From contig CAVQGY010000001.1 of assembly GCA_963712165.1 (NCBI GenBank), positions 1 through 64,000 of the forward strand: a DNA stretch of 64,000 nucleotides. The letters run 5' to 3'. A program made the translations under genes and the position numbers. How positions within the stretch are numbered: the stretch's first letter is position 1; each line of letters begins with the position of its first letter. Of the stretch, positions 25,394 to 34,783 are shown piece after piece. This DNA is from B10-G9 sp963712165 (GTDB lineage Bacteria; Chloroflexota; Anaerolineae; Anaerolineales; UBA11858). The notes under the pieces were generated by a model that saw only the letters and a program-made list of their open reading frames with translations, was not told the origin of the DNA and made no database searches.

Positions 25394-27436
25394 TTAGGAT
25401 ATAACCCTCTCTATCAGAAAAGGCGGGTCATCCTTTGGGACCTGGTTAAATTCTCGAGCCGCTTGATGACCAGAGAAAATTGCCTGAGCAATGATATGGG
25501 GGGCTTCTGCATCCCCAATTACCCGCAATGACGCCAGTTTCCCTCGGTTCAGGGCTGGTTTTAATGCCTGGTAGAGATCGTCATTTGGCAGGCGATCTGT
25601 CAGCAAAACGACCCCATCTGTCCTGATTTCTGATTCTTGATTTGTAGTAGTGTCGAAGAGGCGGACGGCTCCCGGTTGAATCCTTTGAAGGATCTGCCCG
25701 GTAAGGATCCGGATCCCGGACTGGATCATCCTTTGCTGGATATGTTTTTGCTCTAAAGTATATTGGGTCCACCAGGCAATTAATGGCGCGGGAGTAGCGA
25801 TAGTCACCCGACAGCCAAGCTGCATGAGCTGTTCAGCGATCACGCTTCCCAGATAATAATGATCGTCATCGTATACCACTACATCTCCCGTGAGGATTTT
25901 TCCCCCCATTAAATCATCCGGTGTGAACACCTGGGGAAGCTCGTGGCCGGGGATGGGTTTCCAGTGGGAGCGGCCAACCCCGTCATCCCTCCACCTGGCA
26001 CCTGTAGCGATAATGATATGCTGATGTCCTGATTCCAGGATATCTTGGGCAGTCATTGGGCTGCTGGGATACCGTGATATTTGTTTCATCTTCTGGATCT
26101 GGGTTAGCCGCCAATCGATCACCCGTCTCCACTCAATTAAACCGGGTAGGTCCGATTCAAACAAGACCCGACCGCCGAATTCCCGCAGAGCATCCAGCAG
26201 CACCACGGAATATCCCCGGGCACCCAGGGCGCGACCACATTCCAGGCCCGCCGGTCCCCCGCCAACCACCAGGATCTCCTGATCGGATTCTTTCACAGGT
26301 ATGATTTCAGGGTGCCATCCCCGCCGCCATTCTTCACCCATGGTGGGGTTTTGAGTGCAGCGAATTGGGATCCCCAGTTCATCCGCGCTGGCACAGATAT
26401 TACATCCAATACACTCGCGAATATCCTCAATCCGATTCTCTCTGATCTTCAGCGGCAAAAACGGATCTGCAATTGAAGGGCGCGCCGCTCCTACAAAATC
26501 GACAATGCCTCTTTGGACAGCAGAAAGCATTGCATCTGGGGTTGTATAGCGGCCAACGCCCACTACCGGTTTTTCGGTCAGTGATTTCACAAATCCAATA
26601 TATTTTTCCTGGAAACCTACTTGCTGAAATCGGGAAGTGGCTGAATCGTTGCTCCACCCGCTGAGGTTTACATCCCACAAATCTGGAAGGTCCGCCAGGC
26701 TGGCGATAATATCATGACCCTCTCCCTGGGAGGTAATTCCCTGATCGCCGATCAGCTCGTCAACTGCCAGGCGCACTGCTACTGCACAGCGATCACCAAC
26801 CGCTGCTTTGGTATCCTCAATGACCTCTCGCAGCAAACGGGTCCTGTTTTCCAGGCTGCCTCCATATTCATCGGTCCGATCGTTATATCTGCTGAGTAGA
26901 AAATGCATGAGCAGAGATAGATTATGGCCCGCATAACAGTAAATAATATCAAAACCAGCCTTTTTAGCGCGTTTTGCAGCTGCTCGGTGCCAGCGGCGGA
27001 AATCAATGAGATCTTCCTTATCTGCCCGGCGTGCTTGCCCGGGTGTGTAGCCATCATAGCCCATCGAGCGGGGCGAAACGCCCGTGGAACGGGAATACAG
27101 GTTGGGGGCATGTTTTCCATTATAGGTGAGTTCTATGCCGGCCAGGGCGCCATATTGGTGAACAGACTCCACCATCATTTGCAGGGCTGGAATATCCTTA
27201 TCGCTCCAAAGCCGACCCTCGATATTCGGAGATAGATCAGTGCTGTGATGGATCTCAACTTCCTCGGTGCAGATCACGCCCCAGCCCCCCTCTGCTTTGA
27301 TCCTGCGCATTTCTGCCAGAGCGCGCGGCATGCGGTACCCCATACCATTGCAGTGGGGCACCTGGTAAAAGCGATTGGGAGCCACCACCGGGCCGATTTT
27401 TACCGGTTCGAACAGGATTGAGTATCTTTCATCCAT
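25394..27436 (-). CDS. trimethylamine-dehydrogenase-like iron-sulfur flavoprotein
   Basis: A 680-residue enzyme with the layout of trimethylamine/dimethylamine dehydrogenase and N-methylproline demethylase (StcD). It has an N-terminal FMN barrel, a 4Fe-4S site and a C-terminal FAD/NAD-type domain (VVGGGPAGLECG). RFYQVPHCNG carries Cys29, matching the cysteine that binds FMN covalently in TMADH. The cluster ligands are in CIGCNICAS, with a fourth Cys 12 residues on (IRCTQN). Active-site Tyr and His are kept (YCYAGHN). Two aromatic-bowl positions that bind trimethylamine differ: Glu59 where TMADH has Tyr60, and no Trp after the cluster (CASADELG). It is probably an oxidative N-demethylase of another secondary or tertiary amine. 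It is divergent from the amidohydrolase. Confidence 0.85.
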   Translation of the reverse strand: MDERYSILFEPVKIGPVVAPNRFYQVPHCNGMGYRMPRALAEMRRIKAEGGWGVICTEEVEIHHSTDLSPNIEGRLWSDKDIPALQMMVESVHQYGALAGIELTYNGKHAPNLYSRSTGVSPRSMGYDGYTPGQARRADKEDLIDFRRWHRAAAKRAKKAGFDIIYCYAGHNLSLLMHFLLSRYNDRTDEYGGSLENRTRLLREVIEDTKAAVGDRCAVAVRLAVDELIGDQGITSQGEGHDIIASLADLPDLWDVNLSGWSNDSATSRFQQVGFQEKYIGFVKSLTEKPVVGVGRYTTPDAMLSAVQRGIVDFVGAARPSIADPFLPLKIRENRIEDIRECIGCNICASADELGIPIRCTQNPTMGEEWRRGWHPEIIPVKESDQEILVVGGGPAGLECGRALGARGYSVVLLDALREFGGRVLFESDLPGLIEWRRVIDWRLTQIQKMKQISRYPSSPMTAQDILESGHQHIIIATGARWRDDGVGRSHWKPIPGHELPQVFTPDDLMGGKILTGDVVVYDDDHYYLGSVIAEQLMQLGCRVTIATPAPLIAWWTQYTLEQKHIQQRMIQSGIRILTGQILQRIQPGAVRLFDTTTNQESEIRTDGVVLLTDRLPNDDLYQALKPALNRGKLASLRVIGDAEAPHIIAQAIFSGHQAAREFNQVPKDDPPFLIERVIS

Positions 27437-27961
27437 GAGGTCCTTTTTTCCGTTCCAGATACTATAACGGGTATTATATGTCTAAACTTATAAAAGATAC
27501 ATTTCTGGGAGGAGGGAATCTCCTTTCCAGAGGGTCGATCTGCTGCTCTGCCTGGTAAAAACCCTTCTGGGATTTAAACTGGAAATAGGCCGCTAAAAAT
27601 TTTTTTCATGTACGAGGGTGGATTTTATCGAGGCAGGAGCACTTCTAAGAAAAATAGTACCCAACGAGCACCGGGAAATCTGATCCAATCTGAAATAGCT
27701 CATGCCGGGAATTACATCAAATCCATACATCGGCGCAGCTCGTCAGGCGTTTGCTTGGAAATGTTACTGCTGTTAAGTTTAAAACCAGGCTTGCCAGGTT
27801 TGTGAACCAATACAGTCGGGATAGTTATTATAGATCGATGGACAAGAACTGAAAACCTTAAGATAGAGAAAACCGAGAGCAGTAGATTACGCGAGCGCAA
27901 GCAGCTCCACTCCCTGGATTGGGAGAGAGTATAATCAGAATGATAAGGTTCCCTTGAAAAA
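27437..27961. other. divergent intergenic region
   Basis: Separates the minus-strand flavoprotein from the plus-strand amidohydrolase. TATAAT at 27930-27935, 26 bases before the amidohydrolase ATG, is a -10 candidate without a good -35. No regulator binding site, RNA or repeat copy is recognised. Confidence 0.4.
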
Positions 27962-29590
27962 ATGGCTAAATATCCCAAAAGGTCTAATAGTTTGCAAGTT
28001 TTTTATAATGGTTTGCTGTTTACCCAGGATAAGAACTATCCGCGGGCGACCACCCTTGTGGTTCAAGATGGCAGGATACTCAGAGTTGGAAATGATGAAT
28101 TATGCAGCGAAGTTGTTTCACCAGATCAGCTGATCAATCTGGAAGGAAGGCTGGTTTTACCCGGTTTGGTAGATTCTCATTTCCATTATTATGATTGGGC
28201 GCTGGCCCGGAAGCAAGTTGCCCTGTCTGATGTGAGCTGCCTGGAAGATTTGCAGGCCAGGATAGCTGCAATAGGCGATCTCACCCCTTCGAATATATGG
28301 ATTCTCGGGCAAGGCTGGAATGAAACCGGTTGGCCTAACCCTGTCGTACCCACACGCGCTGATCTGGATGCCATTACACCAAACCATCCAGCCATTCTCT
28401 GGCGAAGCGATATGCATCTGGCCCTGGCTAATTCCCGGGCACTGCAGACTGCCGGGATCACTGCCCAAACATCAGATCCAGAGTGGGGAATGATTGACCG
28501 GGATGCCTTTGGAATACCGACTGGCGTACTGCGAGAAATGGCGATCAACCTGGTGCGAGCAGTGATTCCGGAACCAGCAGAGGATGAAATTTCAACGGCC
28601 TTTCGGGCCGGGTTTCCTGTACTGCACCGCATGGGATTGGTCGGTTTGCATGACTTTCGAATGCTGGGCGGCGAGTGCTGGGCTCCGGCCTATCGGGCAT
28701 TTCAGCAGCTAAACACATCGGAAAATCTCTCTCTTCGTATCTGGATGCAGCTGCCGGGGAAGCGTTTGGACCAGGTAATCGACCAGGGCTTTCAAACTGG
28801 AAGCGGAGATTCTTTCTTGCGTATAGGCCATATCAAGCTCTTTCTGGATGGTTCCCAGGGCGCGCGAACCGCCTGGATGATGGAACCGTATGAGGATACC
28901 GCGAGTGTAGGCATGCAGTTGCTTCCCCTTGACGAACTCTCCGATAAGGTCAAACGAGCTCAATCGGCAGGGTTGGCCGTAGCAGTGCACGCCATTGGCG
29001 ACCGGGCTAATCGGGAATTGATTGACATCTTCGAAAAAATGTTCCTGATGAAAAAAACTGCTTCTGTTCCATCTGCACCGCACCGCATCGAGCACGTTCA
29101 GAATATTCAAAAAAGCGATGTTACCCGATTGGCTAAACTTGGTGTGACCGCCTCGGTCCAACCTATCCATGCGCCGATGACCTATTTGATGATCGAAAAA
29201 GCAGTTGGATCACGAGCCGGGGCTGCTTTCCCCTTTAAGGATTTATTAAATGCAGGGGTGCCCTTGGCGCTGGGATCAGACAGCCCGGTTGCAGACCCGA
29301 ATCCCCTGCTCGGTATTCAAGCCGCTTTAACTCGCCAGACAAAAGATGGCTCACCAACAAATGGCTGGCATCCAGACCAGCGTTTGAGTTTGAATGAAGC
29401 TATCTGGGGGTATACCATGGGCCCCGCCCTGGCTTCCGGTCAGGAGCGGGAAACAGGCAGTCTTTCGCCTGGTAAATTAGCTGATTTTATCGTATTAGAA
29501 AAGGATATCTTTGAAATTCCAGCAGCGGAAATTGCCGATACGCAGGTGTCGATGACAGTTGTAAATGGCAATATTCTTTATCGTGTATGA
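27962..29590 (+). CDS. YtcJ-type metal-dependent amidohydrolase
   Basis: A 542-residue amidohydrolase-superfamily protein (amidohydro_3/YtcJ group) hydrolysing an unknown amide or cyclic amine derivative. Metal ligands are His73 and His75 (VDSHFHYYD), His in VAVHAIGDRA and HRIEHVQ, and Asp440 (LGSDSPVADP). The N- and C-terminal parts (LVVQDGRILRVG; LSPGKLADFIVLEKD) form the small beta-sandwich of the superfamily. It heads a plus-strand run with moaD, aor and CoA-transferase genes; a gap of about 100 bp with its own -10 separates it from moaD. Confidence 0.85.
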   Translation: MAKYPKRSNSLQVFYNGLLFTQDKNYPRATTLVVQDGRILRVGNDELCSEVVSPDQLINLEGRLVLPGLVDSHFHYYDWALARKQVALSDVSCLEDLQARIAAIGDLTPSNIWILGQGWNETGWPNPVVPTRADLDAITPNHPAILWRSDMHLALANSRALQTAGITAQTSDPEWGMIDRDAFGIPTGVLREMAINLVRAVIPEPAEDEISTAFRAGFPVLHRMGLVGLHDFRMLGGECWAPAYRAFQQLNTSENLSLRIWMQLPGKRLDQVIDQGFQTGSGDSFLRIGHIKLFLDGSQGARTAWMMEPYEDTASVGMQLLPLDELSDKVKRAQSAGLAVAVHAIGDRANRELIDIFEKMFLMKKTASVPSAPHRIEHVQNIQKSDVTRLAKLGVTASVQPIHAPMTYLMIEKAVGSRAGAAFPFKDLLNAGVPLALGSDSPVADPNPLLGIQAALTRQTKDGSPTNGWHPDQRLSLNEAIWGYTMGPALASGQERETGSLSPGKLADFIVLEKDIFEIPAAEIADTQVSMTVVNGNILYRV

Positions 29591-29645
29591 GGATTTCTCA
29601 CCAATCTTGCTTTTGTTAACAATTCTTAGAAAATAGCGGCTGTAG

Positions 29646-29651
29646 TATAAT
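29646..29651 (+). promoter_or_regulatory. -10 candidate before moaD-aor
   Basis: TATAAT, 42 bases before the moaD ATG. The best -35 at 17 bp spacing is TTCTTA (29623-29628), a weak match. Confidence 0.4.
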
Positions 29652-29692
29652 TTTTGATACCCAAACTGGACGTATTTATTCAATATTCTTTC

Positions 29693-29932
29693 ATGCAAAT
29701 ATCCGTTAAACTTCTCGCTACCTATAGAAAAAAATTACCGGAAGGCACCATTGGCAGCACCTGCCAGCTTGAAGTGCCTGCCCATTTTGTTGTCCGGCAG
29801 ATTGTGGAGAAGTTCGATCTCAGATTTGATGGATCGAATGTGGTTTTGTTGAATGGCAGGGTCGCGGAACCGGAACAAACCCTTCAAAATGACGATATCG
29901 TTTGTATATTCCCAGCATATGCTGGTGGATGA
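29693..29932 (+). CDS. moaD: MoaD/ThiS-family sulfur carrier
   Basis: A 79-residue ubiquitin-fold protein ending in AYAGG, the C-terminal Gly-Gly that is adenylated and thiocarboxylated in MoaD. ATG at 29693 is chosen because MQISVKLLATYR is the usual first strand; a longer frame from 29654 is unlikely. It lies 33 bp before the aldehyde:ferredoxin oxidoreductase gene, as in many AOR loci, and probably supplies the dithiolene sulfur of its tungstopterin. Confidence 0.85.
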   Translation: MQISVKLLATYRKKLPEGTIGSTCQLEVPAHFVVRQIVEKFDLRFDGSNVVLLNGRVAEPEQTLQNDDIVCIFPAYAGG

Positions 29933-29965
29933 CTTGACCGTTATTACCTATAAGGGAGATGGGGA

Positions 29966-31810
29966 ATGAATGGCTGGCATGGAAAAATCCTCAGAATTAA
30001 TCTGACCGATCAGAGCGTAAAGCAGGAAGATGTTGATCCTGGATTTGCCAAAGACTTTCTTGGCGGCCGAGGCTGGGCGATTAAATACCTCTACGAGGAA
30101 ATGGATCCGATGGTTGATCCACTCTCACCTGAAAACATGCTGATCTTTGCTACCGGGCCTTTAACGGGAACTCCCGCCCCAACAGGCAATCGTTATATGG
30201 TGGTGACCAAATCTCCCCTTACCGGATCCCTCTCAAATTCCAACTCTGGAGGCGAATTTCCGACCTGGATGAAACGAACGGGGTTTGATCTGTTCATTAT
30301 TACAGGGAAAGCTCCCCAACCAATCTATTTATGGGTCAACGAAAATCAGGTCGAACTTCGCTCTGCTGAACATCTGTGGGGGAAGAATGTGCCCCAGACA
30401 ACAGATCTGCTAGTTGCCGAAACCAATCCAGATGCAAAAGTGGCCTGCATCGGTCCAGCCGGAGAAAACCAGGTTTTAATGGCGGCCATCATGAATGATA
30501 AACACCGGGCTGCAGCTCGTTCTGGAGTAGGCGCTGTAATGGGCAGCAAAAACTTAAAAGCAGTGGTTGTGTATGGCACAAAGCAGCCAGCCATGTATGA
30601 TGAAAAAGCTATGAAAAAGCTCAGCCTTAAAATATCAAAAGAAGTCGGAGAAGGGATCAAGGCCGGGTCTTCCCTGAGGGAATTCGGCACTGCTTATGTC
30701 CCACAGGTGACCAACGAATTGGGCATATTACCAACGCGCAATTTCCAAAGCGGACAATTTGAAGGGGTAGATTCGATTGATGGGGTTGCACTGAAAGAAA
30801 AATACCTTATCAGGCCAAAACCTTGTTACCGCTGCCCGATCGCATGTGGCCGGTTGACCAAAGTAGCTGATGGTTCCCCGTATGACGGAGAAGGTGAAGG
30901 CCCAGAATATGAGACATTATCCGCGCTCGGCAGCGCTTGCGGGATTGATCATCTGGGAGCGATTACGAAGGCTAATTACACCTGCAATGAACTTGGCATG
31001 GATACGATCACAGCGGGAATGACAGTGGCTGCGGCGATGGAAATGTCCGAAAGGGGTTTTATCCCCGATAGTGATATTGGCAAACCGCTGAGATTCGGTG
31101 ATTCGGATATGCTTATTGAACTGCTTGAAAAAATGGCATACAGGCAAGGGTTTGGCGACATCCTGGCGGAAGGTAGCTTCCGTTTGGCAGCGAAATATGG
31201 ACACCCGGAAATTGCGGTTACCGCCCGTAAATTGGAATTCCCCGGTTACGATCCCAGAGGAGCCCAGGGCATGGGTTTATTATATGCCACAGCCAGCGTG
31301 GGCGCTTCTCATATGGCTGGTGATGTGGCGTATTCTGAGGTGTTTGGTGTGCCGGAGAAAATTGACCCTTTGGTTACTGAGGGTAAAGCCGCGCTGGTGA
31401 AACGTTTTGGCAATGCATTTGTCAGTATCGATTCCACCGGCATGTGTGTTTTCCTGTCTGTCCGGTATATCTTTGACCCTGATCTTGATCTCTGGCCTAC
31501 CCGATTGACAGAGTTGATGAATTTAACCACCGGAGCAGAATACACGCCGGAAAGTTTAATCCAGGCCTCGGATCGTGTCTTTAACTTGGAGCGCATGTTT
31601 TTAATGAGAGTTGGTTTTTCAGGTAAAGATGATACCCTGCCTCCTCGGATGCTGCTGGAACCTTTACCATCCGGGCCGGCCAAAGGCTACGTTGTCGAAC
31701 TTGATAAAATGCTCCCGGAATTTTATGCATTACAGGGTTGGGATGAGAACGGAGTGCCCACAAAAGAAAAACTGGAAGAACTCAATCTGAGTGATATTGT
31801 ATATTCCTAA
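29966..31810 (+). CDS. aor: aldehyde:ferredoxin oxidoreductase, tungsten-dependent family
   Basis: A 614-residue cytoplasmic enzyme oxidising aldehydes to carboxylates with ferredoxin as acceptor, or the reverse. The N-terminal domain (LGGRGWAIKYLYEE; TGPLTGTPAPTGNRYMV) binds tungstopterin. The 4Fe-4S ligands are Cys287, Cys290, Cys294 (CYRCPIACG) and Cys494 (STGMCVF), matching the spacing of the Pyrococcus enzyme. GDGR-type Gly-rich and EFPGYDPRGAQGMGL sequences are present. The metal could be W or Mo. Neighbours suggest it converts the aldehyde formed by transamination or demethylation into an acid for the CoA-transferase. Confidence 0.93.
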   Translation: MNGWHGKILRINLTDQSVKQEDVDPGFAKDFLGGRGWAIKYLYEEMDPMVDPLSPENMLIFATGPLTGTPAPTGNRYMVVTKSPLTGSLSNSNSGGEFPTWMKRTGFDLFIITGKAPQPIYLWVNENQVELRSAEHLWGKNVPQTTDLLVAETNPDAKVACIGPAGENQVLMAAIMNDKHRAAARSGVGAVMGSKNLKAVVVYGTKQPAMYDEKAMKKLSLKISKEVGEGIKAGSSLREFGTAYVPQVTNELGILPTRNFQSGQFEGVDSIDGVALKEKYLIRPKPCYRCPIACGRLTKVADGSPYDGEGEGPEYETLSALGSACGIDHLGAITKANYTCNELGMDTITAGMTVAAAMEMSERGFIPDSDIGKPLRFGDSDMLIELLEKMAYRQGFGDILAEGSFRLAAKYGHPEIAVTARKLEFPGYDPRGAQGMGLLYATASVGASHMAGDVAYSEVFGVPEKIDPLVTEGKAALVKRFGNAFVSIDSTGMCVFLSVRYIFDPDLDLWPTRLTELMNLTTGAEYTPESLIQASDRVFNLERMFLMRVGFSGKDDTLPPRMLLEPLPSGPAKGYVVELDKMLPEFYALQGWDENGVPTKEKLEELNLSDIVYS

Positions 31811-31876
31811 AATGGATCCGAGAGTTATGTCCTGATCACTTCGGATAATTGGGGATACGGCTAATAGGAGAGCTTC

Positions 31877-32797
31877 GTGAAACTTATCAGCATGCAGGAC
31901 GCGGTGAAAAAATATGTTCACGATGGTGATACCATAGCCATTGAAGGTTTTACCGCCTTCATCTGCTTTGCTGCAGCCCATGAGATTATCCGACAGAAAA
32001 AGGAAGATCTCATAATCTGCCGGATGACACCCGATCTGATCTATGATCAGATCGTTGCGGCTGGCTGTGCCAAAAAAATGATCTTCAGTTACCTTGGCAA
32101 TCCGGGAGTTGGCTCACTGCACTGCATTCGCCGGGCGATAGAGAACGGCATCCCCAGGGAGCTTGAGATCGAAGAGTACTCCCATTTTGGCATGGTGAGC
32201 CGATATCTGGCGGGCGCTGCCGGTTTACCTTTTTTCCCCTTGAAAAGCTACCAGGGCGCCGATATCGCAGCGGTTAATCCCAGCATACGGTTTATAGACA
32301 ATCCCTATGGGGATGATCGGATATCTGTCGTACCAGCCTTAAATCCTGATCTTGCCATCATTCACGCCCAGCGCTGTGACCTACAGGGGAACACACAGCT
32401 TTGGGGATTGATCGGCATGCAGAAAGAAGTTGCTTTTGCTGCCAAAAACGTGATTGTTGTTGTGGAAGAGATCGTGGATGAAGACGTGATTCGGAGCGAT
32501 CCTAACCGGACCCTTATCCCGCACATCGTGGTTGATGCGGTTGTTCATCAACCGTATGGGGCTCATCCTTCCTATGTGCAGGGATATTATGACCGGGATA
32601 ACCAGCGCTACCTTGCCTGGGAAACAATCTCGAGAGAAAAAGCGGCTGTTGATTCTTGGCTGGAAGAGTGGGTCTTTGGTGTGGATAGCTGGGAGGGGTA
32701 TTTAGACAAACTACTGAAGGAAGAACCAGCAATTTGGGATCGATTGGCTCCAGGAAGTGCATTAAGCATGCCCGTCAATTATGGAATTTATGGATAA
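31877..32797 (+). CDS. CoA-transferase family I, subunit A
   Basis: A 306-residue alpha subunit of the GctA/PcaI/CatI type. It starts with GTG at 31877, six bases after AGGAG. DGDTIAIEGFTAFICFAAAHEII is the typical first strand-loop, with FSYLGNPGVGS and EEYSHFGMVSRYLAGAAGLPF as further family blocks. The beta subunit gene overlaps its end by 17 bp. It transfers CoA from a donor acyl-CoA to an acid; glutaconate, 3-oxoadipate and steroid-ring (IpdAB-like hydrolase) roles are all possible from sequence. Confidence 0.88.
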   Translation: MKLISMQDAVKKYVHDGDTIAIEGFTAFICFAAAHEIIRQKKEDLIICRMTPDLIYDQIVAAGCAKKMIFSYLGNPGVGSLHCIRRAIENGIPRELEIEEYSHFGMVSRYLAGAAGLPFFPLKSYQGADIAAVNPSIRFIDNPYGDDRISVVPALNPDLAIIHAQRCDLQGNTQLWGLIGMQKEVAFAAKNVIVVVEEIVDEDVIRSDPNRTLIPHIVVDAVVHQPYGAHPSYVQGYYDRDNQRYLAWETISREKAAVDSWLEEWVFGVDSWEGYLDKLLKEEPAIWDRLAPGSALSMPVNYGIYG

Positions 32798-33563
32798 AAA
32801 TAGCCTTTATTCAGCATCAGAGATGATGATTGTCTCAGCTTCCCGGGCTCTGGCAGGGGAACGGATAGTTTTTGTTGGGGTAGGTATGCCCAATATAGCC
32901 TGCAACCTGGCACGGCGAACGGTAGCACCTGACCTGGAGTTGGTATATGAATCGGGTGTTTTTGGCGCGCGTCCGGCCCGTTTACCCCTCTCTATTGGCG
33001 ACCCAACCCTGGTATCCGGGGCTACGTCAGTTGTGGGCATGGCTGACCTGTTCATGAATTACCTGCAGGGCGGCAGGATAGAAACCGCCTTTTTGGGGGC
33101 GGCGCAGATCGATCGTTTTGGAAACCTGAATTCAACAGTTATCGGTGAGTATCCCCATCCGAAAGTGCGCCTTCCAGGTAGCGGAGGGGCTTGCGAAATT
33201 GCTATCCATGCCAGGAAGGTTTTTATCATCATGCCCCTGAGTAAACGCTCCTTTGTAGACAAGCTTCATTTCCTTACTTCTCCCGGACATCTTTCTGGAA
33301 AATCAGGAGAGCGTGGAAAGCTTGGGATGCCGGGATCCGGCCCGCAATTGGTGATCACCAATAAAGCTATTTTTGATTTCAGGGTAGGGGAAATGACCCT
33401 GGCTTCCATTCATCCTGGATACACGGAACAGGAAATCAGGGATGAAGTTGCCTGGCCGCTTAAGGCCGCTAAAGATTTGCGGGAAACACCCTTACCGTCT
33501 GACGACGAGCTGCGGATTATTCGGAAAGAACTGGATCCGGGGGGAATGTACACCTCAGAATAG
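32781..33563 (+). CDS. CoA-transferase family I, subunit B
   Basis: A 260-residue beta subunit. Glu57 in LVYESGVFG (Glu54 if translation starts at the second ATG, 32790) is at the place of the catalytic glutamate that forms the glutamyl-CoA thioester in GctB, so transferase rather than hydrolase activity is favoured. GGGATTVV-like Gly-rich strand LVSGATSVVGMAD and GNLNSTVIG are family blocks. Translation is probably coupled to subunit A; no separate ribosome-binding site is seen. Confidence 0.88.
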   Translation: MEFMDKNSLYSASEMMIVSASRALAGERIVFVGVGMPNIACNLARRTVAPDLELVYESGVFGARPARLPLSIGDPTLVSGATSVVGMADLFMNYLQGGRIETAFLGAAQIDRFGNLNSTVIGEYPHPKVRLPGSGGACEIAIHARKVFIIMPLSKRSFVDKLHFLTSPGHLSGKSGERGKLGMPGSGPQLVITNKAIFDFRVGEMTLASIHPGYTEQEIRDEVAWPLKAAKDLRETPLPSDDELRIIRKELDPGGMYTSE

Positions 33564-33598
33564 CCAGCCATATCGATTAAATACAAAGGTAAATTATC

Positions 33599-34783
33599 AT
33601 GTTTGATGTAGCAATAATATCTGCGGTACGTACTCCGATCGGTAATTTTGGCGGCGCTTTAAAAGATATTTCTGCCGCCCAGTTGGGTGAAATCGTTGCC
33701 CGGGAAGCCATAAAAAAGGCGGGGTTGTCCCCTGAAATGGTGGATGAAATTATCTTTGGCTGCGCCAGGCAAGCCGGTAATGGTCCGAATATAGCCAGGC
33801 AAATTGCTGTTCGGGGCCAAATCCCTGTAGAAAAAGTTGCTTATACAGTCAATAAAGCCTGCGGTTCAGGGTTAAAGTCAATCACCCTGGCCGCCCAATC
33901 CATTATGTTAGGCGAAAACCAGGTAGTTTTGGCTGGGGGAGTTGAACAAATGTCTCAAATTCCATATTTGCTGATGAAAGCAAGGTGGGGGTATCGGCTG
34001 GGAAATGACACCCTGGTGGATTCGAATTACAATGATGGCTATTTTTGCCCGATTGCTGAAATGCTCATGGGTGAAACAGTGGATCGTCTGGCTGAGGAAT
34101 TCAAGATCTCTCGAAAAGAACAGGATCAATATGCTGTGATGAGCAATCAGAAAGCCTCGGCAGCCTGGGATAATGGCAGTTTTGATAGTGAGGTTGTACC
34201 AGTTGAAGTTAAGGATCGCAAGACAACGACTCTTTTTACTCGTGATGAGCATCCCCGTTCTGATTCCAGCGGAGAGAAACTGGCACAACTTAAAACGGTT
34301 TTTAGGCCTGAAGCGGAAGGCGGGACGATCACGGCGGCCAATGCTAGCGGAATCACGGATGGCGCCGCCGCAGTGATTTTAATGCGCGAAGATCTTGCCA
34401 GAGCAGAAGGGATCGAACCCCTGGCGCTCATCAGGGGATTTGCAAGCGCAGGTGTGGATCCTGCCCGGATGGGGTTGGCTCCTGTTCCTGCCACACGAAA
34501 AGTGCTGGCGCAAACCAAGACAAAACTGGAAGATTTTGATTTGATTGAATTAAACGAAGCTTTTGCCGCCCAGGTGCTGATGGTTGACAAGGAGCTGGCG
34601 TGGGATCCAGAACGCAGGAATGTAAATGGAGGTGCTGTTGCCCTGGGGCATCCAACAGGCTGTACAGGAGCGCGAATTTTGGTTACACTGCTGCACGCTC
34701 TGATCAATAGGGATGCGGAACTGGGTTTGGCAACTCTGTGCATCAGTGGAGGATTGGGCATGAGTATTGTCCTTCAGCGATGA
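33599..34783 (+). CDS. acetyl-CoA acetyltransferase / 3-ketoacyl-CoA thiolase
   Basis: A 394-residue thiolase cleaving a 3-ketoacyl-CoA with CoA, or condensing two acetyl-CoA. Nucleophile Cys88 is in NKACGSGLKS, the His base in GGAVALGHPTGCTGAR, and the second Cys in LCISGGLGMS near the end. It follows the CoA-transferase after 35 bp and overlaps the aminotransferase by ATGA. In this context it would split the product of the transferase step, for example a 3-oxoacid-CoA. Confidence 0.93.
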   Translation: MFDVAIISAVRTPIGNFGGALKDISAAQLGEIVAREAIKKAGLSPEMVDEIIFGCARQAGNGPNIARQIAVRGQIPVEKVAYTVNKACGSGLKSITLAAQSIMLGENQVVLAGGVEQMSQIPYLLMKARWGYRLGNDTLVDSNYNDGYFCPIAEMLMGETVDRLAEEFKISRKEQDQYAVMSNQKASAAWDNGSFDSEVVPVEVKDRKTTTLFTRDEHPRSDSSGEKLAQLKTVFRPEAEGGTITAANASGITDGAAAVILMREDLARAEGIEPLALIRGFASAGVDPARMGLAPVPATRKVLAQTKTKLEDFDLIELNEAFAAQVLMVDKELAWDPERRNVNGGAVALGHPTGCTGARILVTLLHALINRDAELGLATLCISGGLGMSIVLQR

